A stretch of 8,178 bases of DNA from Nitrospira sp. GTDB taxonomy: Bacteria; Nitrospirota; JACRHL01. Below the pieces are notes generated by a model. That model did not search any database. It saw only the letters and a program-made list of their open reading frames with translations, and was not told the origin of the DNA. The translations under genes and the position numbers were made by a program. Below are positions 6,638 through 8,178 of the stretch, in pieces. Where the stretch lies: contig JALWRU010000091.1 in NCBI GenBank assembly GCA_026994095.1, positions 1 through 8,178 on the forward strand. The letters are read 5' to 3'. Numbering within the stretch: the stretch's first letter is position 1; each line of letters opens with the position of its first letter.

Positions 6638-7481
6638 TCTGCACCTGCTCCCTCAGCTTTTCGATTTCGCCCTTCAACCAGACCACTTCCGCCGCAATCG
6701 TTGCATCCTGACATTTGGAGCCGATGGTATTGATCTCGCGGTTGAACTCCACCAGTAAAAAATCCAGGGTTCGCCCCACCGGCTCATCGCTGGACAGCGC
6801 CCTGGTAAATTGCTCCAGATGGCTTTGCAGCCGGGTCAGCTCTTCGGTAACATCGGCACGGTCCGCCAGCAAGGCCACCTCCTGTGCCAGCCGGTCCGGG
6901 TCGATGGCGGCATCATCCAGCAATGCCGTGACCCGCTTTTGCAGCCGTCCATGAATCTCTGCCACCGCCTGCGGCTTGCGGCGTGCGATACGAGCGATGC
7001 CGTCGGCCACCTGGACCAGACGGTCACTTAAATCCGTGTGCAGGGCGTCACCTTCCCGGCCCCGCATCTGCATTACAGCTTCGCAGGCGCGGGTCAGGCA
7101 GGGCATCAGACGGGCCGTAACCGCATCCTCATCTACACACTGCTCAGCCGATACCACCACACCGGGAAGTGCCAGTATCCGGGTCGGATCGATGGCCTGA
7201 TCGGTCTGCTTGCTGGCCCACTCCAGATACCGCCGGGCCTGTGCCTCATCGACCACCGGAGCGCCGTTGCCACCCGCCCCATCCAGCGAGATTCCCACCT
7301 CCACCCGGCCCCGGTGCAGATGCCGGGAAACGGCCTTTTTCACCGCCGCCTCCTCGCTGCTCCAGCGCTTGGGCAGCCGCACACGAATATCCAGATGTTT
7401 ATGATTTACCGTACGAATCTCGACCACCAGACCGGAGTCATCAACGATCTGGGCATACCCGGTCATGCTCGTCAACGGCAT
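6627..7481 (-). CDS. yicC: YicC-family endoribonuclease
   Basis: The 284-residue product matches E. coli YicC (287). YicC-family proteins have been reported as endoribonucleases involved in small RNA decay. The N-terminus MPLTSMTGYA parallels the family's MIxSMTxYA. RTVNHKHLD (23-31) and HRGRVEV (56-62) belong to the N-terminal domain. The C-terminal domain (DUF1732) shows RADVTEELTRLQSHLEQF (208-225), GRTLDFLLVEFNREINTIG (236-254) and the end KGEIEKLREQVQN (270-282), all strongly conserved in the family. I chose the ATG at 7481 because it gives the family length and sits one base after the tyrS stop. AGGA lies 11 bases upstream, a loose spacing that re-initiation after tyrS could offset. Longer in-frame reading to 7613 lies inside tyrS and is unconserved. 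Neighbouring gmk is a common genomic partner of this family. Confidence 0.93.
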   Translation of the reverse strand: MPLTSMTGYAQIVDDSGLVVEIRTVNHKHLDIRVRLPKRWSSEEAAVKKAVSRHLHRGRVEVGISLDGAGGNGAPVVDEAQARRYLEWASKQTDQAIDPTRILALPGVVVSAEQCVDEDAVTARLMPCLTRACEAVMQMRGREGDALHTDLSDRLVQVADGIARIARRKPQAVAEIHGRLQKRVTALLDDAAIDPDRLAQEVALLADRADVTEELTRLQSHLEQFTRALSSDEPVGRTLDFLLVEFNREINTIGSKCQDATIAAEVVWLKGEIEKLREQVQNVE

Positions 7482-7482
7482 G

Positions 7483-8178
7483 TTACGGCGTATCCTGCCG
7501 GTCCACCCGCACACGCGCCATATTGCGCTTGCCCGCCCGCACCAGATAGTCGCCACCAGCGGCCAGTTGGTAATCCGTGTCGGTGATGCGTTCGCCGTCC
7601 ACCTGTACCGCACCGCCCTGAATCCGCCGGCGGCCCTCGGAGTTGCTGGGCAGCCCCATGGCCTTTAATACCTCTGGCAGCCACAGGCCGTCCCCGTCAC
7701 AGGTCAACTCCAGCATGGGCAGATTGTCCGGGACCTCCTTGCGGGAGAAGCGTGAGGTAAATGCCTCCAGTGCCCCGGCGGCGGCCTCGTCCCCGTGAAA
7801 ACGGGCGACCAGTGTGCCTGCCAACCGTTTTTTGGTGTCCATGGGGTGATCATTCTGGACCGAATCCAGCGGCCAGTCGGTCAGCAGCTCAATATAGCGC
7901 CCCATCAACTCGTCCGACAGGGACATGAGTTTGCCAAACATCTCGTCCGGGGTATCGGTCACGCCAATGTAGTTACCGTAAGACTTGCTCATCTTACGCA
8001 CCCCGTCGGTGCCCTCCAGCAACGGCATGGTCATGATGGACTGGGGTGTCTGGCCATAGGATTTCATCAGGTCCCGACCCACCAACAGGTTGAAGGTCTG
8101 ATCGTTGCCACCCAACTCCACGTCGGGTGTTAACGCCACCGAGTCATACCCCTGCATCAGCGGATACAAAAACTCATG
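7483..8178 (-). CDS. tyrS: Tyrosyl-tRNA synthetase (N-terminal part outside window)
   Basis: This is a class I aminoacyl-tRNA synthetase that charges tRNA-Tyr with tyrosine. The visible 231 residues cover the second half of the enzyme. HEFLYPLMQGYDSVAL opens the fragment and ELGGNDQTFNLLVGRDL follows, both in the active-site half of the Rossmann domain. The class I signature KMSKS is intact at fragment residues 62-66 (GVRKMSKSYGNYIG). The C-terminus is an S4-type RNA-binding domain, seen in MGLPSNSEGRRRIQGGAVQV and the following VDGERITD. The motif wording resembles the TyrZ-like subgroup more than E. coli TyrS, but this is from memory. The frame continues past 8178, so the HIGH motif and the start are not visible. 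The TAA at 7483-7485 is one base from the yicC ATG. Confidence 0.95.
   Translation of the reverse strand, partial: HEFLYPLMQGYDSVALTPDVELGGNDQTFNLLVGRDLMKSYGQTPQSIMTMPLLEGTDGVRKMSKSYGNYIGVTDTPDEMFGKLMSLSDELMGRYIELLTDWPLDSVQNDHPMDTKKRLAGTLVARFHGDEAAAGALEAFTSRFSRKEVPDNLPMLELTCDGDGLWLPEVLKAMGLPSNSEGRRRIQGGAVQVDGERITDTDYQLAAGGDYLVRAGKRNMARVRVDRQDTP

Noticed and set aside
6627..7613. Longer yicC form starting at 7613
   Set aside because: The extra 44 residues lie within tyrS and are not conserved. The ATG at 7481 gives the family's usual start and length.

Overview
The window comes from the chromosome of a Gram-negative bacterium. It is GC-rich, its genes are tightly packed, and one encoded protein ends in an outer-membrane beta-barrel signature. 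The IlvE, Gmk and TyrS sequences look proteobacterial. However, the order tyrS-yicC-gmk-rpoZ-coaBC is not the E. coli arrangement, where gmk-rpoZ-spoT and coaBC lie apart. It resembles the yicC-gmk-rpoZ-coaBC order seen in other bacterial groups. A deep-branching or non-enteric proteobacterium is a reasonable guess, but the species cannot be named from this window. There are no mobile elements, CRISPR arrays, tRNAs or rRNAs.

Left part (1-3189, + strand): one very large gene, cut off at its 5' end by the window edge. It encodes a modular envelope protein. At least four SPOR-like (peptidoglycan-binding) repeats of exactly 75 residues are joined by Lys/Ala-rich linkers. A short TPR region follows, then about 440 residues with the look of an outer-membrane beta-barrel ending in Phe. 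This is the most unusual item in the window. It is a plausible physical bridge between the outer membrane and the peptidoglycan, possibly septal peptidoglycan.

Middle (3190-4309): a 91-base convergent gap holds an imperfect stem-loop and a possible 37-codon small ORF. Next comes ilvE (branched-chain aminotransferase) on the minus strand, with its own probable sigma70-type -10 element in the gap after coaBC.

Right part (4310-8178, all minus strand): a housekeeping run read as tyrS (5' end missing), yicC, gmk, rpoZ, coaBC. tyrS and yicC are one base apart, yicC and gmk overlap by 11 bases, and gmk-rpoZ and rpoZ-coaBC are separated by only 39 and 33 bases, so this is very probably one operon. 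It combines tyrosine charging, an RNase-family protein, GMP phosphorylation, the RNA polymerase omega subunit and coenzyme A synthesis. Two details deserve attention. The CoaC half of CoaBC has Asp and Ser where the E. coli enzyme has the catalytic-site Asn125 and Cys158. A perfect 7-bp hairpin also covers the coaBC ribosome binding site.
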